A stretch of DNA of 45,077 nucleotides from an uncultured Clostridia bacterium (GTDB taxonomy: Bacteria > Bacillota > Clostridia > Christensenellales > Aristaeellaceae). The stretch spans positions 1 to 45,077 of the forward strand of contig CALVVZ010000005.1 of assembly GCA_944364075.1 (NCBI GenBank), in the 5' to 3' direction. Position numbers and translations under genes: made by a program. The notes under the pieces were generated by a model that had not been told where the DNA came from, made no database searches, and was given only the letters and a program-made list of their open reading frames with translations. The stretch's first letter is position 1, and each line of letters starts with the position of its first letter. This document shows positions 44,568 to 45,077 of the stretch, in pieces.

Positions 44568-45077
44568 CCTGTAAAGGAAGCAAATGCTTTCCATTTTCAC
44601 GCGCTGAAAAACGTGCGTTGCCGCAAAGAGAGGCAGCAATACAGCTCGCATGATGCAACCTTGCAGAAATTATCCATGGTGTATGGGGGCCAATGGAATC
44701 AAAAAAGGCGGACAAGGCCATTGGAATGAATGGTTAATTTTGTTTGCAAAAACAGTTCCTTCCAGCTTCGGATGACTTCTGGTTGCCCGAAGGCGCTTCC
44801 GGTGGAAGCCATTTCAAATTGTTGAAAAAGGGCATGTTTTCTATTAATGTAGGAAACATGAAACTTCAGTCTCCCTAACTTGTAAGCATTCCATAGCGTA
44901 TAGGTCCGAAGGTTTCCAAAGGGAAAGGCAGGCATAGCCGCCCGGAAGGTTGCCTTTTCCACTGGGAAAGGCCATCCGCCTATGGCGGACCGGTTGAGTA
45001 TGCCTGCCTTTCTCAACCGAAACGAGCGGCAGAATGCCGCGACGATTGAGGTTGCGGAACGATCGGAAAGCCCTTTG
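44568..45077. repeat. Gene-free end of window filled with dispersed and inverted repeats
   Basis: No gene is supported. Bases about 44735-44790 resemble 16610-16650 (TTCCTT, CTTCGGA, GAC, TCTGGTTG). Bases about 44820-44925 match the module at 35940-36050 (ending GGTTTCCAAAGGG). The last bases (about 45061-45077) match the start of the element at 36049. Between them lies a foldable block: AAAGGCAGGCATA (44924-44936) and its exact complement (44999-45011), with CCGCC-TAT-GGCGG (44976-44988) and a competing GGTTGAG/CTCAACC pair (44992-44998 and 45012-45018). Confidence 0.65.

Noticed and set aside
44699..45016. Minus-strand 105-codon open stretch near the window end
   Set aside because: It spans repeat modules shared with 35940-36050 and has no ribosome site, so it is treated as repeat sequence.

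Overview
The window reads as chromosomal DNA of a GC-rich, strictly anaerobic Clostridia-type gut bacterium. This is an inference from gene content and style: a one-piece pyruvate:ferredoxin oxidoreductase, LplA/LplB-type sugar transport remnants, lipoproteins with Gram-positive lipoboxes, strong AAGGAGG ribosome sites, CsoR/CopA copper control and a Tex-type RNA-binding protein. Some features resemble Christensenellales-like lineages, but I cannot fix the genus. No rRNA, tRNA or CRISPR array was seen.

Left part (1-10.6 kb): a partial pyruvate:ferredoxin oxidoreductase on the minus strand has a consensus promoter. Upstream of it lies a minus-strand operon of two tandemly duplicated solute-binding lipoproteins and a secreted protein. 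Divergent from these, on the plus strand, are an HI0933/BaiN-like flavoprotein and tex, overlapping by 4 bases.

Island (about 10.6-16.7 kb): an AT-richer block sits between tex and a 2-hydroxyacid dehydrogenase. It starts with a 150-bp element with 17-bp inverted ends and a piece of a dispersed intergenic repeat. It then holds a tight four-gene minus-strand operon: a HelD/UvrD-like SF1 helicase, two paralogous membrane proteins each with an N-terminal and a C-terminal zinc ribbon, and a small coiled-coil protein, closed by a terminator. Phage-like gene remnants lie on the far side. This is the best candidate in the window for an undescribed system, possibly defence or stress response.

Middle (16.7-34.6 kb): a hydroxyacid dehydrogenase; a copper operon (copA with a C-terminally fused CopZ domain and an internal ribosome site, then csoR, with a CsoR-type palindrome at the start of transcription); a HAD hydrolase, GH38 alpha-mannosidase and unknown-protein operon; and a complete myo-inositol catabolic operon in the order iolR-like regulator, iolJ, iolC, iolA, iolG, iolB, iolD, iolE. 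Together the iol genes convert myo-inositol to DHAP, acetyl-CoA and CO2. No inositol transporter is adjacent. A terminator after iolE separates it from the mannosidase operon, which has almost no room for its own promoter.

Right part (34.6-45 kb): a glycan-use region holds a GH105 unsaturated uronyl hydrolase, a decayed ABC sugar transporter (permease start joined to the 3' half of a binding protein), a large alpha-barrel/beta-sandwich protein, an MFS transporter, a discoidin-like protein and a LacI regulator. It is followed by tadA, a metallo-beta-lactamase/lamin-tail lipoprotein, and a repeat-filled intergenic stretch at the window end.
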